Of a DNA stretch of 64,000 bases, positions 24,820 to 33,829 are shown piece by piece (the first letter of the stretch is position 1; each line of letters opens with the position of its first letter). Both the position numbers and the translations under genes were made by a program. Source of the stretch: Pseudomonas sp. ICMP 561 (lineage in GTDB: Bacteria > Pseudomonadota > Gammaproteobacteria > Pseudomonadales > Pseudomonadaceae); contig NZ_LKBT01000034.1 of the NCBI RefSeq assembly GCF_002699985.1, positions 62,001 to 126,000 of the forward strand, in the 5' to 3' direction. The notes beneath the pieces are model-generated. The model was not told where the DNA came from, searched no databases, and saw nothing but the letters and a program-made list of their open reading frames with translations.

Positions 24820-26583
24820 TCAATGCCCATTCGACTCCTGATTATTCCCCAGCGTCTCCAGCAACGCGATCTGCATGCGCGTATGCACTCTGATGAACCA
24901 GCGCCATGCCACTGCAGCGACAATGGCGGCGATCACGGCGATCAGAATCAGCAATTCGTTGGTCGGCAGGATGCTGGCAGACAATGCCGCGAGCATCACG
25001 AAGATCACCAGCAAAGACAGCAGAGGAATCACCTCGGCGATCACTTTGCGCACTCGCGCCGTGTGCCGACCCGCCATCTCCGGTTTGACGCCCATCTCAG
25101 CCAGCAGCATCGACAGCGCTTTGAGCTTGCGATAAGCCGCGATCAGAAATGGCAGTGAGAGCAACAACGCAGCGCCACAGATCCAGGCTTTCTGTTGCCC
25201 AACGTCGCCGACCCAGTCGCTGATATACACGCCGATGCGCTCGGCGAAATAGCCTCCGCAGAAGAATATGGCCACGACCAGGGCCAGATTGACCCCGACC
25301 TGCAACAGAATCCGCCGAATCATCGATGCCAGCAGCGCGCCCTCGCCTTGCGGCTGGATGCTGCGCAGCCACTCACCGTACATGCCGAACACCCGCGCCA
25401 CGCGGCGAGGCATGATGCTCGCCAACTGATTCGACAACGGATCGGCACCGCGAATCAGATAAGGCGTCAGTAAAGTCGTGATAGCGGACACCGCGACCGC
25501 CACTGGATAGAGGAAGTCGCTGGTGACCTGCAAGGTCATGCCAAGCGCCGCGATGATGAAGGAAAACTCGCCAATTTGTGACAGGCCCATGCCCACCCGT
25601 AGCGAGGTTTTGCCGTCGTTACCGGCGAGAAAGGCACCCAATCCGCAGGACAACATCTTGCCGAGGACAACCGCAACAGTGATCACCGCAATCGGCCAGG
25701 CATATTGCACAAGAATCGCAGGATCGATCATCAAGCCAATCGCAACGAAAAAGATCGCGCTGAACATGTCTCGAATAGGCTCGATCAAGCGCTCAATTTT
25801 CAGTAACTGCCGCGACTCGGCCATGATCGCGCCAATCAGGAACGCGCCCAGTACCATGCTGTATTCGAGCTTTACTACCAGCAGACAGAAGCCGAAGCAC
25901 AGGCCCAGCACGGTGATCAGCAGCATCTCATTGCTTTCAAACTTCGCCACGTAAGCCAGCAAGCGCGGCACCACCAGAATACCGATCACCAAGGCGACGA
26001 TCATGAACAGCGACAGCTTGCCGACGGTGGAAAACACCTCGCCCGAGCTGACCGAGCCACTGACGGCGATCCCGGACAACAAGGCAATGATGCCAATACC
26101 CAGAATGTCTTCGACGATCAACACGCCAAAGATCAACTGCGCGAAAGGCTGGTTCTTCATCTTCAAATCGTTGAGCGCTTTGACGATGATGGTCGTCGAA
26201 GAAATCGCCAGGATCGCGCCAAGGAAAAGCGAATCCATGGTGCTCCAGCCGAAGTACTGACCGATTTCATAACCGATCCAGATCATCAGGGTGATTTCGA
26301 GAAACGCCGCAATGAACGCTGTTGCCCCAACCTTGAATAATTTGCGCAGGCTGAATTCCAGCCCCAGGCAGAACATCAGGAAGATCACCCCCAGCTCGGC
26401 GAGGGTCTTGATCGTATCTTCGTCATGGATCAGGCCGAACGGCGGTGTATGCGGGCCGATGATGAAACCGGCGACGATATAGCCCAGCACTACAGGCTGT
26501 TTGAGACGGTGAAAGAGGATGGTCACAACACCAGCCACCAGCATGATCACTGCCAAATCCTGAATAAAGCTGATGGCATGCAT
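24820..26583 (-). CDS. CPA2-family cation:proton antiporter (KefB/RosB-like)
   Basis: 587 aa. The first 380 residues are a Na+/H+-exchanger-type domain of about 12 membrane segments (VVLGYIVAGFIIGPHTPPFG near 31, FLMFCLGLEFSLRKLFKVGA near 74, FGVLIVEDILGIGIIALL near 147, with the paired acidic VED). Instead of the TrkA-N nucleotide-binding domain of KefB/C, the C-terminal 200 residues contain four or more extra hydrophobic segments. It probably exports K+ or Na+ for H+ at the inner membrane. No KefF/G partner is nearby. Monocistronic. Confidence 0.85.
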   Translation of the reverse strand: MHAISFIQDLAVIMLVAGVVTILFHRLKQPVVLGYIVAGFIIGPHTPPFGLIHDEDTIKTLAELGVIFLMFCLGLEFSLRKLFKVGATAFIAAFLEITLMIWIGYEIGQYFGWSTMDSLFLGAILAISSTTIIVKALNDLKMKNQPFAQLIFGVLIVEDILGIGIIALLSGIAVSGSVSSGEVFSTVGKLSLFMIVALVIGILVVPRLLAYVAKFESNEMLLITVLGLCFGFCLLVVKLEYSMVLGAFLIGAIMAESRQLLKIERLIEPIRDMFSAIFFVAIGLMIDPAILVQYAWPIAVITVAVVLGKMLSCGLGAFLAGNDGKTSLRVGMGLSQIGEFSFIIAALGMTLQVTSDFLYPVAVAVSAITTLLTPYLIRGADPLSNQLASIMPRRVARVFGMYGEWLRSIQPQGEGALLASMIRRILLQVGVNLALVVAIFFCGGYFAERIGVYISDWVGDVGQQKAWICGAALLLSLPFLIAAYRKLKALSMLLAEMGVKPEMAGRHTARVRKVIAEVIPLLSLLVIFVMLAALSASILPTNELLILIAVIAAIVAAVAWRWFIRVHTRMQIALLETLGNNQESNGH

Positions 26584-26879
26584 GGGTCCGGCTCCTTATG
26601 AAACGCATTGCAGCGGGCCGAATTCTCACCAGAACGACGGAGAATTCAGCCACTGCAGTGCAGAAATCTGATTAATTTGTAAGAAATTGCCCGATCCACG
26701 GGCTTTTGCAGGTTAACACCGCGCATTCATCGATAAAGCCGGTGCAATATATGGAAACAGATCGGCTGCACGCGTGACGGCCCCTGGCCAGCAAGCGTCC
26801 CGATAACTGTCACACCGCTTGAATCCGTAAGCACCGTCATAAGGTGCAATTTCTGAACCGCCTTGATCGTGAGTACGCT

Positions 26880-27365
26880 ATGGAACCCGGAAACGCCCAG
26901 CTGTCGATGACTGTATTGATGACCCCGGACATGGCCAACTTTTCTGGCAACGTACACGGCGGCACCCTTCTGAAATACCTCGATGAAGTTGCGTATGCCT
27001 GTGCGAGCCGCTACGCAGGGCGTTACGTGGTGACGCTATCAGTGGATCAGGTGATATTTCGCGAGCCGATCCATGTGGGTGAACTGGTGACCTTCCTGGC
27101 GTCGGTGAACTACACCGGCAACACGTCAATGGAAGTCGGCATCAAGGTCGTCACGGAAAACATCCGCGAGCGCTCGGTGCGCCACACCAACAGCTGTTTC
27201 TTCACCATGGTCGCCGTGGACGATCAGCGCAAACCGGCCAGCGTGCCGCCGCTGGAGCCAGAAAGCCTGGACGGCAAACGCCGCTACATTCAGGCGCAAC
27301 AGCGTCGGCAGATCCGCCAGGAGCTGGAAAAGCGTTATCAGGAAATCAAGGACGAGACGCTGTAG
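26880..27365 (+). CDS. Acyl-CoA thioesterase, hotdog fold (YciA/cytosolic type)
   Basis: 161 aa from the ATG at 26880. Hotdog signature TPDMANFSGNVHGGTLLKYL-DE near 17-39, with the active-site N and HGG followed by the helix acid, then VTLSVDQVIFREPIHVGEL near 55. A C-terminal basic helix (RYIQAQQRRQIRQELEKRYQE) follows the domain. It hydrolyses acyl-CoA thioesters in the cytosol; chain-length preference cannot be read. A REP doublet follows the stop. Confidence 0.9.
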   Translation: MEPGNAQLSMTVLMTPDMANFSGNVHGGTLLKYLDEVAYACASRYAGRYVVTLSVDQVIFREPIHVGELVTFLASVNYTGNTSMEVGIKVVTENIRERSVRHTNSCFFTMVAVDDQRKPASVPPLEPESLDGKRRYIQAQQRRQIRQELEKRYQEIKDETL

Positions 27366-27375
27366 CAGCGTCTTC

Positions 27376-27464
27376 GTTGGAGCGAGGCTTGCCCGCGAAT
27401 TGGTTTATGAATCAGCCAATCATCGACAGACAGAAATGCCTTCGCGGGCAAGCCTCGCTCCAAC
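27376..27464. repeat. REP doublet (GTTGGAGCGAGGCTTGCCCG type)
   Basis: Left arm GTTGGAGCGAGGCTTGCCCG, right arm CGGGCAAGCCTCGCTCCAAC, between the convergent thioesterase and pdxY genes. Confidence 0.92.
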
Positions 27465-27480
27465 AAGATTTGGTCACAAT

Positions 27481-28347
27481 TTACAACCGCACCGCCTCAA
27501 ACCTCACCCGAGGATGAGCCGTGCGGTCCTGGGCGCGGACCAGCTCCAGTTCGTAGCTGCCGCACGCCTGGGTCTCCAGCAGCACTTCATGGACCGCGGC
27601 GGCGGCAAATTCAAAAGCCGCAACCAGTTCATCCCCCAGCAGTACGCGCGCCAGGAACAACCCGGACGTGAGATCGCCCACCCCCACTGGCTGGCGCGGA
27701 AAGGCCAGTAGCGGGCGGCGCAAGTGCCAACTGCCATCAGCGGTCACCAGCAGCATTTCAAAGCCGTCAGCAGGCTTGCCGGGGTAATCCACGTGTTTGA
27801 CCACGATGGCTTTAGGGCCTCGGGCCAACAAAGCGCGCGCCATGGCCACGCAATCCGACAACGACTCAGGTTTGCGGCCAGAGAAGCTATCCAGCTCCAA
27901 CTGGTTCGGGCACATGAAGTCCGCCACAGCCGCCGCTTCTTCAAGAAGAAAATCGCTGACTTCCGCAGGCACGCTGCAGCCCTTCTCGGGATGCCCCATC
28001 ACCGGATCGCACAGATACAGCGCGTTAGGGTTGGCCGCCTTGATCCGCTCAACGCCCACCAGAATCGCTCGGCCCTGGGCAGCGCTTCCCAAATAACCAG
28101 AGAGCACGGCGTCGCAATTGCCCAACTCGCCAATCGCCGCGATGCCCTCGATGAGCGCGGGAATCTGTTGCGGGGGCAACACGTCGCCCGCCCACTTCCC
28201 GTATTGGGTATGGTTGGAAAACTGCACCGTGTTCAGCGGCCAGACGTTCACCCCGATTCGCTGCATTGGAAACACCGCAGCGCTGTTGCCTGCATGGCCG
28301 AAAACCACATGGGACTGGATGGCGAGCAAATGGGGTGTACGTTTCAT
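27481..28347 (-). CDS. pdxY: Pyridoxal kinase
   Basis: 288 aa, the usual length. Ribokinase-fold PdxY/PdxK markers: LLAIQSHVVFGHAGNSAAVFPMQRIG at the N-terminus, YLCDPVMGHPEKGC near 105-118, and VGVGDLTSGLFLARVLLG near 220 with the catalytic GxGD (GVGD). It phosphorylates pyridoxal for PLP salvage. Single gene, divergent from the DUF3301 gene. Confidence 0.93.
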   Translation of the reverse strand: MKRTPHLLAIQSHVVFGHAGNSAAVFPMQRIGVNVWPLNTVQFSNHTQYGKWAGDVLPPQQIPALIEGIAAIGELGNCDAVLSGYLGSAAQGRAILVGVERIKAANPNALYLCDPVMGHPEKGCSVPAEVSDFLLEEAAAVADFMCPNQLELDSFSGRKPESLSDCVAMARALLARGPKAIVVKHVDYPGKPADGFEMLLVTADGSWHLRRPLLAFPRQPVGVGDLTSGLFLARVLLGDELVAAFEFAAAAVHEVLLETQACGSYELELVRAQDRTAHPRVRFEAVRL

Positions 28348-28460
28348 CTAGGGTTCCTGAACACGATGCAAATGCAGTAGTAAGAAATTTAAGTCGCGCA
28401 GTATGGCTGCAAAACCCCGGAGACAGTTAAGCTGGTGGCACTTTGTTGGAGTGCTTCTTC

Positions 28461-28853
28461 ATGCTGACCCTGGGAAACATGTTTGTCCTGATGCTTTTGG
28501 CCACCGGTGCGGCATGGCTATGGCACGCCCACGGTTTGCGCGAAAGAGCGCTGGAGCGGGTCAAACAACACTGCGCGAAACTGGATATCGAGCTGCTGGA
28601 CGGCAACGTGGCCTTGCGCAAGCTGACGTTTGCCCGGGATTCACAGGGTCGCAAACGTCTGGCACGCGTGTATAACTTTGAGTTCACAGTGACCGGCGAG
28701 CAGCGTCACCCTGGCACCATCACCATGTTTGGTGCCCACAGTGCGCAGATTGAACTGGCGCCCTACCCGTTCGAGATAAAAACGCCGCCCCCGAGTGCAG
28801 AAATCATCCAACTGAGCCAATGGCGGCAAGAACACAACAAGTGGAAGCAGTAG
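28461..28853 (+). CDS. DUF3301 membrane-anchored protein
   Basis: 130 aa from the ATG at 28461 (GGAG nine bases upstream). One N-terminal membrane anchor (MLTLGNMFVLMLLATGAAWLW), then the short conserved domain LRERALERVKQHCAKLDIELLDGNVAL...LARVYNFEFTVTGEQRHPG typical of DUF3301. Function unknown. In pseudomonads this gene is found near the CobW/zinc cluster, as here. Confidence 0.8.
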   Translation: MLTLGNMFVLMLLATGAAWLWHAHGLRERALERVKQHCAKLDIELLDGNVALRKLTFARDSQGRKRLARVYNFEFTVTGEQRHPGTITMFGAHSAQIELAPYPFEIKTPPPSAEIIQLSQWRQEHNKWKQ

Positions 28854-28881
28854 ATTTCGAGCCGCTTGTGGATAACTTGTT

Positions 28882-29859
28882 TTAGAGCACACAAGCAGTC
28901 AGTTCAGCCTGCAAGCGTGTTTCATCCTGGGGCTGTGTGAAAATCAATTCCAGCCGTGAATCCCGTCGCCACTCACTGACTTGCCACTGCATAGCATCAC
29001 CCGCGACGGCATTGCCTGACACCCAACCTCTTTCGCTGTGAATCACCAGTTTGGCGCGACGCCAGTTCATTCCCTGCAACCATATTTCCACACGGGTCAG
29101 ATCAAAACGCTGGCTGGGGTGCCAACGCCAGCCGATGCTCCAGCCTTCCTGTTGAGCCTGACTGAGACAAATGGGTTGTGCTGGATCAGTCCATACAGCA
29201 GGAAGCTGCCCCAAGCCCTTGGGTAGCGCGAGGTTATCCACAGCAGATTTATCCACAAGCAGATCCGACCGTGCGGACATGCCGGGCAATTCGGCCAGTG
29301 AGATCCGGCCCTGCTCTGTCCAGATCAACTTGCCCGCAGGCAACTGCTCAATGAGCCTCTGGCGCGCCGCAGCATCCAGATCCGCTGATTTATTCAATAC
29401 CAGCACCCCCGCAGCAGTCAGCGCCGAAGCCTGACTGGGCGGCAGCGGATGGCCCGTCGCCAGTGCTGCTGCATCGAGGACCATCACACTGGGCTGAACC
29501 GTGAGCACACCCAGCCAGGGCGCTTGCTGCAACTGTTCGATCAACTGCACAGGATGGCCAAGGCCGGACGGCTCGATCAGCAATCTATGTGGTCTGGACT
29601 TGCGCAGTAAACGACCCAAGCCAATCTGAAAGGGCGCGCCGTTGACACAGCACAGGCAACCGCCAGCCACTTCGCCAAGTGCGATACCATCGGCGGCCGT
29701 GGTCAGCAGTGCGGCATCGAGGCCGATCTGACCGAACTCGTTGATGAGGATCGCCCATCGTTCATCTGCCGGCTTCTGCGCCAACAGATGTTTGATGAGG
29801 CTGGTCTTGCCAGCCCCTAATGGTCCGCCGATGACGTGGGTCGGGATGTTCTGCAGCAT
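28882..29859 (-). CDS. CobW/COG0523 GTPase, short form
   Basis: 325 aa. P-loop GGPLGAGKTSLIKHLL near residues 12-27, Switch/acidic INEFGQIGLDAALL near 40, the metal-binding CxCC as GGCLCCVNG near 66-74, guanine specificity LNKSADLD near 155, and a C-terminal CobW_C domain. COG0523 proteins are GTP-dependent metallochaperones. This one and the longer ZigA-type protein at 31029 belong to the zinc-starvation island. Only 11 bp separate its start from the divergent 125-aa gene, so its promoter must lie within that gene or overlap it. Confidence 0.9.
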   Translation of the reverse strand: MLQNIPTHVIGGPLGAGKTSLIKHLLAQKPADERWAILINEFGQIGLDAALLTTAADGIALGEVAGGCLCCVNGAPFQIGLGRLLRKSRPHRLLIEPSGLGHPVQLIEQLQQAPWLGVLTVQPSVMVLDAAALATGHPLPPSQASALTAAGVLVLNKSADLDAAARQRLIEQLPAGKLIWTEQGRISLAELPGMSARSDLLVDKSAVDNLALPKGLGQLPAVWTDPAQPICLSQAQQEGWSIGWRWHPSQRFDLTRVEIWLQGMNWRRAKLVIHSERGWVSGNAVAGDAMQWQVSEWRRDSRLELIFTQPQDETRLQAELTACVL

Positions 29860-29870
29860 GGTGGTCGCTT

Positions 29871-30248
29871 ATGACGAAGGCGTTTAAGGCCAGAATCGGG
29901 ATGTTTCTGGGGATGTTACTGGCAACGGGTGCAGGAAACGCATGGGCCGAGGCGTGTCTGGTACACAGTCAGGCCGAGCGGCTGGACGTGAAAGTGTGCC
30001 AGGCCAATCGCAACATACCGCCCAAGCTGTTTCACGACGGTTTTTGCCAGCCGCAACTCGTGGGGCAGAAAACCGATGTGACGTTTCTGGAGCAATGCCC
30101 CACTGGAGCGTTTGGCATTTGCAGCAACGCGCAAGTCGCCAATATGCCTTATCGCGAAGACATTCACTATTACGGCATCGCCAGCGATGCGCAGTACTTG
30201 AAGCCGTTTTGCGAGGGGCAGAGTCAGGGGAAGTGGTTGGTGCCTTGA
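29871..30248 (+). CDS. Secreted cysteine-rich small protein, unknown
   Basis: 125 aa with a signal peptide (residues 1-27, ending AWA-E). The mature part of about 98 residues has six cysteines (in ACLV, KVCQ, FCQP, QCPTG, ICSN, FCEG), suggesting three disulfides in the periplasm. I do not recognise a family. It is divergent from the CobW gene by 11 bp and sits inside the zinc island, so a role in metal handling is possible but not shown. Confidence 0.75.
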   Translation: MTKAFKARIGMFLGMLLATGAGNAWAEACLVHSQAERLDVKVCQANRNIPPKLFHDGFCQPQLVGQKTDVTFLEQCPTGAFGICSNAQVANMPYREDIHYYGIASDAQYLKPFCEGQSQGKWLVP

Positions 30249-30278
30249 GGGTTTAAGTGTGTGGGGTGTGTTGGCCTC

Positions 30279-30368
30279 GTAGGACCGGCTTTAGCCGGGA
30301 GGACTGCATTCCTGACGAAACAAATGTACTGAATGTAATGGCCTCCTCCCGGCTAAAGCCGGTCCTAC
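30279..30368. repeat. REP doublet (GTAGGACCGGCTTTAGCCGG type)
   Basis: Between the stops of the convergent 125-aa and DUF1826 genes. Right arm ends GGTCCTAC at 30368, 11 bp before the DUF1826 stop. Confidence 0.92.
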
Positions 30369-30378
30369 GGTCTTGCTG

Positions 30379-31029
30379 CTAAGCCAACCAATCCAGGGTA
30401 AGGAGCAACCGCCGTTCATCACGCTGCAACGGCGGCGAGCGGTGTACCAGGCCTTGGCCTTCGTTGCCAACCCAGCGCTCGCCCTTGAGCAACGCTACAT
30501 CGCCACAGTTGATCTGCCTGATATTCAGCGCATCCGAAGGCTCGGCCTGAAGTTTGCCCAGCTGGCTGCGATCAATGGCCCCCTCTCTCAGCCATTGGCT
30601 GCCAATGCCCGCGTAAGTGGTGATCAAGCGTACCGGCACATGATCGACATGGAAACGCGGACACATGGCTTTATCCAGTACTCGCAGCCGAACGCCTATA
30701 CGTTTGGCGCCTAGCAGGCAGGCGTAAGCGCTGATCAGCCATGACACGTCGGCGATGAAACCCTCATAGCCTTCAAGGTCAGCGTAAGCAGAGGCGAAGC
30801 TCTGGAGGTCAGGCTGAACATTCTCATCACTGATCTCCAGCGTAATAGCCTCCGCCAGCGGCTCGTTCAGAGAGAGCAGTAATGCGCCAAAGTCTTCGAT
30901 GTGCGCAGGCAACTGACGCTGCCAGACCGCCAGATTCACATCGTCCTCCAGTACCTGGCTGAGAATGGCCGGGGTATCGCCCTGCACCTGACGAATACGG
31001 GGCTGCCACTTCAATACCGTCGCTAACAT
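30379..31029 (-). CDS. DUF1826 domain protein
   Basis: 216 aa. The ATG at 31029 overlaps the TGA of the upstream CobW-type gene by one base (TGATG), so translation is coupled. Conserved DUF1826 parts: LAVWQRQLPAHIEDFGALLL near 30-50, a His/Cys-containing core MCPRFHVDHVPVRLITTYAG near 125-145, and a C-terminal VHRSPPLQRDERRLLLTLDWL. The CPRFHxDxxxxR pattern resembles an Fe/metal-binding cupin-like or dioxygenase-like site, an inference. Its co-transcription with a Zur-box-headed CobW gene ties it to zinc starvation. Confidence 0.85.
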   Translation of the reverse strand: MLATVLKWQPRIRQVQGDTPAILSQVLEDDVNLAVWQRQLPAHIEDFGALLLSLNEPLAEAITLEISDENVQPDLQSFASAYADLEGYEGFIADVSWLISAYACLLGAKRIGVRLRVLDKAMCPRFHVDHVPVRLITTYAGIGSQWLREGAIDRSQLGKLQAEPSDALNIRQINCGDVALLKGERWVGNEGQGLVHRSPPLQRDERRLLLTLDWLA

Positions 31030-32237
31030 CACGCCACCTCCATTTCATGCCATGGGCCAAACGGATCGGGTAGCGCCACCCAGCCATTGGTGCCCAGAGC
31101 CATCTCGGCGTCCGTGAGCAGGCAGTTATCCAGCTCAGCGGTGAGCTGAGCAAAGTCGATGTTCTGGCCGATGAACACCAGTTCTTGCCGGCAGTCACCG
31201 GTTTGTGAGGTCCAGTTGTCCATGATTGCGGTGATGTTTTCTTCATCCTGAGGCCAATGCGCACGCGGCACGAACCGCCACCAGCGGCCAGCGAAACCAT
31301 GACGCATCAACCCTCCGGCCTGAGACCAACTGCCCGCATCCTGATGCTTGCTGGCCAGCCAGAAGAAGCCTTTGGAGCGCAGCAGTTTGCCGTTGGTCCA
31401 CTCCCGATCAATAAAGCTGAAGAAGCGCTCCGGGTGAAACGGCCGCCGAGCGCGATAAGCCATGGAAGCAATGCCGTATTCCTCGGTTTCCGGCGTATGT
31501 TCGCCGCGCAACTCCTTGAGCCAACCGGGTGCCAGTGACGCCCGCTCGAAATCGAATCGACCGGTGTTGAGGATCTTCGCCAACGGCACCTCGCCCATCA
31601 CCATCGGAATTATTTCGGCATTCGCATTGAGTCGCTGCAGGATGGCGATCAGCTCTTCGCGCTCGCTGGAACTGATCAGGTCGATCTTGCTGAGCAGAAT
31701 CACATCAGCGAACTCGATCTGTTCGATAAGCAAATCAGTGATCGAGCGGTCGTCGTCTTCACCCAAGGTCTCCCCCCGGGTCGCGAGGCTCTCGGCGGCC
31801 TGATAGTCGAGCAGGAAGTTCACCCCGTCGACGACCGTGACCATGGTGTCCAGCCTAGCCATGTCGGTGAGGCTCTTACCGGCCTCGTCGCGAAAGGTGA
31901 AGGTCTCTGCGACTGGCAACGGTTCGGAAATACCGGTGGATTCGATCAATAAATAATCAAAGCGCCCGTCTTGGGCCAGACGGCTGACTTCTTCGAGCAA
32001 GTCCTCGCGCAGGGTGCAGCAAATGCAGCCGTTGCTCATCTCGATGAGTTTCTCTTCCGCGCGGTTCAAGCTCACATCACGCTGAACTTCGCCGCCATCA
32101 ATGTTGATTTCGCTCATATCGTTGACGATCACGGCGACCCGCAGAGCCTCGCGATTGCGCAGAATGTAGTTCAACAGCGTGCTTTTACCGGCACCGAGAA
32201 AGCCGGACAGCACGGTTACGGGAAGACGGTTTGGCAT
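31029..32237 (-). CDS. zigA: CobW/COG0523 zinc-responsive GTPase, ZigA type
   Basis: 402 aa from the ATG at 32237 (MPNRLPVTVLSGFLGAGKST); ATGs at 32249 and 32294 are alternatives. Walker A GFLGAGKSTLLN near 12, INIDGGEVQ near 45, CxCC as NGCICCTLRED near 68-78, ESTGISEPLPVAETF near 100, and a CobW_C domain near 270-380. ZigA-type GTPases deliver zinc to key enzymes under zinc limitation. A perfect Zur-box core lies 78 bp upstream. First gene of a coupled pair with DUF1826. In P. aeruginosa the homologue is, as I recall, PA5535. Confidence 0.92.
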   Translation of the reverse strand: MPNRLPVTVLSGFLGAGKSTLLNYILRNREALRVAVIVNDMSEINIDGGEVQRDVSLNRAEEKLIEMSNGCICCTLREDLLEEVSRLAQDGRFDYLLIESTGISEPLPVAETFTFRDEAGKSLTDMARLDTMVTVVDGVNFLLDYQAAESLATRGETLGEDDDRSITDLLIEQIEFADVILLSKIDLISSSEREELIAILQRLNANAEIIPMVMGEVPLAKILNTGRFDFERASLAPGWLKELRGEHTPETEEYGIASMAYRARRPFHPERFFSFIDREWTNGKLLRSKGFFWLASKHQDAGSWSQAGGLMRHGFAGRWWRFVPRAHWPQDEENITAIMDNWTSQTGDCRQELVFIGQNIDFAQLTAELDNCLLTDAEMALGTNGWVALPDPFGPWHEMEVA

Positions 32238-32314
32238 CGGTATTCTCATCAGGTTGCAGGGTTTAGACCCTGTTCGCATGGCGGTGCCGGGCACCGGTCA
32301 ATCACCTAGTTCAG

Positions 32315-32327
32315 GTTATAGTATAAC
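32315..32327. promoter_or_regulatory. Zur box GTTATAGTATAAC upstream of zigA
   Basis: Perfect match to the gammaproteobacterial Zur core GTTATANTATAAC, lying 78 bp before the chosen zigA start. Predicts repression by zinc-loaded Zur and induction on zinc depletion of zigA and the DUF1826 gene. The same 13-mer occurs at 33786. Confidence 0.85.
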
Positions 32328-32350
32328 AATGCATTTAGTAAACAGATCTT

Positions 32351-32437
32351 TGTAGGAGTGAGCTTGCTCGCGATAGCGGCAGGTCAGGCGATGATTTATC
32401 GAAAGAAAATCGAATCGCGAGCAAGCTCACTCCTACA
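32351..32437. repeat. REP doublet (TGTAGGAGTGAGCTTGCTCG type)
   Basis: Lies between the zigA promoter and the amidase stop codon. In other pseudomonads I would expect dksA2 in this interval; only this repeat is present. Confidence 0.92.
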
Positions 32438-32499
32438 GGGGACGTGTTTGCTCCATTACAGTGTTTTTTCAGGAATACCGACGCTCGCACAACTTAAAG

Positions 32500-33735
32500 C
32501 TAAACCTTCCCGGTTTGCCCCTGCTCCTGCTGCCACGCCATGTAAGAATCAATCGGCGGATTACGCTGAAAATAGCGCTGCAACCCTTCAAACAATCCAT
32601 CTGCCACCGCCTGTTGATGGCGGGCCGTCACAAGCCGCTGGCTGTCTTTGGCATTGGAGATGAATCCGGTTTCCACCAGAATCGACGGCACATCCGGCGA
32701 TTTGAGAACGGCGAAGCCAGCCTGTTCGACGCGTTTCTGGTGCAGGGTGGTGATGTTCGCCAGGCTACCGAGAATGGTATTGCCGAGTTGCAGGCTGGCG
32801 GCGATGGTGGCGTTCATCGACATATCGAGAATGACCCCGGCCAGCATCGGGTCCTTGTCTTTCAGGTTGAGCAAGCTGGTCGCGCCCAACAAGTCCGCGC
32901 CATTTTCGCGCTGTGCCATGAAGCGTGCAGTGGCGGAGGTAGCGCCGCCCTCGGACAAAGCAAATACTGATGCACCGGAAGCCGTCAAACGCGGTGCTGC
33001 GTCGGCATGCACCGAGATAAACATGTCGGCGTTGTGTTTGTGAGCAATCTCAACGCGCTTGCGTAGGGGTACGAAGAAGTCATCGTTGCGCACCAGTTGC
33101 ACATCGAAGCCTTTCTCCCGCTTCAGTCGCTTGGCCAACAGCTGGGCAATAGACAACACCACATCTTTTTCCCGCTCGCCCTTGGAACCTACCGCGCCGG
33201 GGTCCTTACCGCCATGTCCCGGATCGACCACCACCATAATGTTGCGCTTGGGGTGCTGCTTGTCACTGACCACCGGCGCACGTTGCACCGGCTGCGCCGC
33301 GAGTTGTTGCGGGGCAGCCCCCTCTGCGCCCAGGTCCAGGACCAACCGATGGCCCTGATCGCCAGCAGGCCCGAGCAGAAAGCTGTTGAGCTTCACAGGC
33401 CCGGTCAGATCAAGAACGATGCGCGTGTCATCACCCTGACCGTAATGCCCGGAGCGGATGGATTTGATCAGCGTGTCTTGCAGTGCAAGCTGACTGAAAT
33501 CACCACTCAGGCGCGCGCCGCTTATATCGATGATCAGTCGGTCAGGTGCGCCGAGGGTGAAGGTCTTGTATTGCACTGGACCACTGAGATCCAGCACCAG
33601 CCGGAGTTTATCGGCAGTACGCCACAGGCGGGCGTTGCGGATCTGGGCTGCGTTGACGCCCAATGGCAAGACAAAGGCGGCACTGGCCAGCAAGAAATTG
33701 AGCAGAATTTGACGGCGATGCATGCGGTGACCCAT
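32500..33735 (-). CDS. amiA: N-acetylmuramoyl-L-alanine amidase, Zur-linked (PA5538-like)
   Basis: 411 aa from the ATG at 33735; 33723 (MHRRQILLNFLLAS) is equally likely and exposes a twin-arginine-like export signal. An AMIN domain near 25-130 (IRNARLWRTADKLRLVLDLS) precedes an Amidase_3 catalytic domain (VVDPGHGGKDPGAVG near 175, REKDVVLSIAQLL, FISVHADAAP near 240, ILVETGFISNAKDSQRL near 365), holding the zinc-ligand His/Glu/His and catalytic Glu. It cleaves the peptide side chain from peptidoglycan in the periplasm. It shares a 95-bp promoter region and one Zur box with folE2. No LysM domain, unlike AmiB/AmiC of some species. Confidence 0.9.
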   Translation of the reverse strand: MGHRMHRRQILLNFLLASAAFVLPLGVNAAQIRNARLWRTADKLRLVLDLSGPVQYKTFTLGAPDRLIIDISGARLSGDFSQLALQDTLIKSIRSGHYGQGDDTRIVLDLTGPVKLNSFLLGPAGDQGHRLVLDLGAEGAAPQQLAAQPVQRAPVVSDKQHPKRNIMVVVDPGHGGKDPGAVGSKGEREKDVVLSIAQLLAKRLKREKGFDVQLVRNDDFFVPLRKRVEIAHKHNADMFISVHADAAPRLTASGASVFALSEGGATSATARFMAQRENGADLLGATSLLNLKDKDPMLAGVILDMSMNATIAASLQLGNTILGSLANITTLHQKRVEQAGFAVLKSPDVPSILVETGFISNAKDSQRLVTARHQQAVADGLFEGLQRYFQRNPPIDSYMAWQQEQGQTGKV

Positions 33736-33785
33736 TCGAAGGTGAAGAGCATCCCGGCCCAAAAAAAGAAATCGTCGAAATTATA

Positions 33786-33798
33786 GTTATAGTATAAC
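33786..33798. promoter_or_regulatory. Zur box GTTATAGTATAAC between amiA and folE2
   Basis: Perfect Zur core in the short gap between divergent genes, 51 bp from the amidase start and 32 bp from the folE2 start, so one operator can control both. Confidence 0.87.
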
Positions 33799-33829
33799 GT
33801 GATGATTTACCTGACAGATGGCCTCTTTC

